Origin: Desulfobacteraceae bacterium
GTDB taxonomy: Bacteria; Desulfobacterota; DSM-4660; Desulfatiglandales; Desulfatiglandaceae
NCBI GenBank assembly: GCA_030632525.1
Contig: DAOVUP010000147.1
Span: forward strand, 1-5,200
DNA: 5,200 nt
Direction of reading: 5' to 3'
The translations under genes and the position numbers were made by a program. This document shows positions 4,359 to 5,200 of the stretch, piece by piece (the first letter of the stretch is position 1; the number at the start of each line of letters is the position of its first letter). A model generated the notes under the pieces. The model did no database searches. It was given only the letters and a program-made list of their open reading frames with translations, and had not been told where the DNA came from.

Positions 4359-5200
4359 AATCAAAGATGGCCTGCACAAAATCCGCGGCGTCAAAGGGTC
4401 TGAGGTCGTCCATCTTTTCCCCTATGCCGATAAATTTGATCGGTATGTCAAGCTCCCCGGAAATCCCCACAACAATACCCCCCTTTGCAGTCCCGTCCAG
4501 CTTGGTCAGGATAATCCCAGTTACCCCAAACCTCTCATTAAATGTCTTGGCCTGTGCAATCGCATTTTGACCTGTAGTGGCGTCCAAAACTAGCCAGACC
4601 TCGTGGGGCGCGCCAGGAAGCTTACGGCCGATCACGCGATGGATCTTTTGCAGCTCTTCCATGAGATTGATCTTTGTATGAAGCCGGCCTGCAGTATCGA
4701 TGAGGACCACGTCAACTTTTCTTGCAACGGCAGCAGTCAAGGCGTCAAAGGCTACGGCCGAAGGATCAGAACCCGTATCCTGTTTTATGACGGTGGCACC
4801 TACCCTTTCACCCCAGATACTCAACTGTTCCACCGCAGCGGCCCGGAAGGTGTCGGCTGCAACCAACAGGACCTCTTTTCCCTCTGATCTGAAACGATTG
4901 GCCGCCTTTCCTATGGTGGTGGTTTTCCCGACACCGTTTACACCGATAACCATTATGACTAAGGGCTCTCCCGGTCCGGGGGAGGGGTGCTTCACTGCCC
5001 GAACGTCCAAAAACGACAGCATATGTTCTTTGAGGGCAGTCTTTAGCTTTTCAGGATCTTTAAGCTCCTTTCTGGCAACCTTTTCCTGAACAGAATCAAT
5101 CAACTCCTGGGTTGTGGCCACACCAATATCCGAGGTAAAAAGAATCTCCTCCAAATCCTCTAACAACTCCTCGGTGATCTCCTTCTTACCCAAAAAAAGG
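4357..5200 (-). CDS. ftsY: Signal recognition particle receptor FtsY, C-terminal part
   Basis: FtsY is the SRP receptor GTPase that docks ribosome-SRP complexes at the inner membrane for co-translational insertion. The visible part is a complete-looking NG domain. The N-domain four-helix bundle starts at about EITEELLEDLEEILFTSDIGVATT. The G domain has P-loop GVNGVGKTTT, DTFRAAAVEQL (the G2 region), DTAGR (G3), TKLDGTAKGG (G4) and the closing GIGEKMDDLRPFDAADFV. The last codon before stop is Asp (IFD). A TTG at 5193 is not the real start: the upstream in-frame codons read LFLGKK, as in typical FtsY just before the N domain, and stay open to the right edge, so the N-terminal residues lie outside the window. 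The gene converges on ubiX and is unrelated to it in function. Its TAG stop straddles the junction with a repeat element. Confidence 0.95.
   Translation of the reverse strand, partial: LFLGKKEITEELLEDLEEILFTSDIGVATTQELIDSVQEKVARKELKDPEKLKTALKEHMLSFLDVRAVKHPSPGPGEPLVIMVIGVNGVGKTTTIGKAANRFRSEGKEVLLVAADTFRAAAVEQLSIWGERVGATVIKQDTGSDPSAVAFDALTAAVARKVDVVLIDTAGRLHTKINLMEELQKIHRVIGRKLPGAPHEVWLVLDATTGQNAIAQAKTFNERFGVTGIILTKLDGTAKGGIVVGISGELDIPIKFIGIGEKMDDLRPFDAADFVQAIFD

Noticed and set aside
4700..5089. Plus-strand frames inside ftsY (129 and 94 residues)
   Set aside because: Both are antisense to the well-conserved FtsY GTPase domain and carry no recognisable features.
5191..5193. TTG as the ftsY start codon
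   Set aside because: The frame continues upstream as LFLGKK, which matches the usual FtsY sequence before the N domain, so the gene runs off the right edge.

Overview
The window looks like chromosomal DNA of an anaerobic or facultative bacterium, most plausibly a member of the Desulfobacterota (old Deltaproteobacteria). That placement is inferred from gene content and style: a Tat-exported multi-cluster ferredoxin with a small membrane cytochrome b, a Tm-1-like (UPF0261) protein, a VdcB/BsdB-like UbiX, a strong sigma-54 type promoter, and intergenic DNA full of short heptamer repeats. No gene in the window fixes the species.

Layout. Positions 1-531 hold no convincing gene. They contain a near-consensus -24/-12 (sigma-54) promoter at 101-116, an imperfect GC-rich hairpin at 185-220, a 27-bp inverted repeat whose arms (277-303 and 386-412) consist of CTTTGCG-type units, and a small hairpin that overlaps the ribosome binding site of the first gene. 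On the plus strand follow: a Tat-targeted four-cluster iron-sulfur protein (532-1512); a four-helix cytochrome b-like membrane protein (1509-1988, start and stop overlapping as ATGA); a Tm-1-like protein (real start probably 2100, end 3314); and a UbiX-family flavin prenyltransferase (3459-4019) followed by a very strong hairpin at 4023-4056. On the minus strand, converging on these, lies the C-terminal NG GTPase domain of the SRP receptor FtsY (4357 to the right edge, its N-terminus outside the window).

How the genes may work together. The first two genes form a tight pair that would carry electrons between a periplasmic-face enzyme and the quinone pool. The catalytic (for example molybdopterin or hydrogenase) subunit is not here. 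UbiX makes prenylated FMN for a UbiD-type (de)carboxylase, which is also not here. The Tm-1-like gene has no assigned biochemical role. Spacers of 111 and 144 bases between genes 2, 3 and 4, filled with repeats, make a single operon possible but not certain.

The most notable non-coding observations are: (i) a 179-bp MITE-like element at 4180-4358 with 12-bp terminal inverted repeats and a 4-bp AATC duplication, inserted exactly at the ftsY stop codon so that the stop codon is rebuilt from target plus element; (ii) different 7-bp tandem repeats in four separate non-coding spots, one of which runs into the end of the cytochrome gene; (iii) a sigma-54 promoter about 400 bases ahead of the redox pair, giving a long structured leader; and (iv) a Cys-to-Gly replacement in the third cluster motif of the ferredoxin subunit. 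I did not find a convincing wholly new system such as a defence island, CRISPR array or toxin-antitoxin pair.
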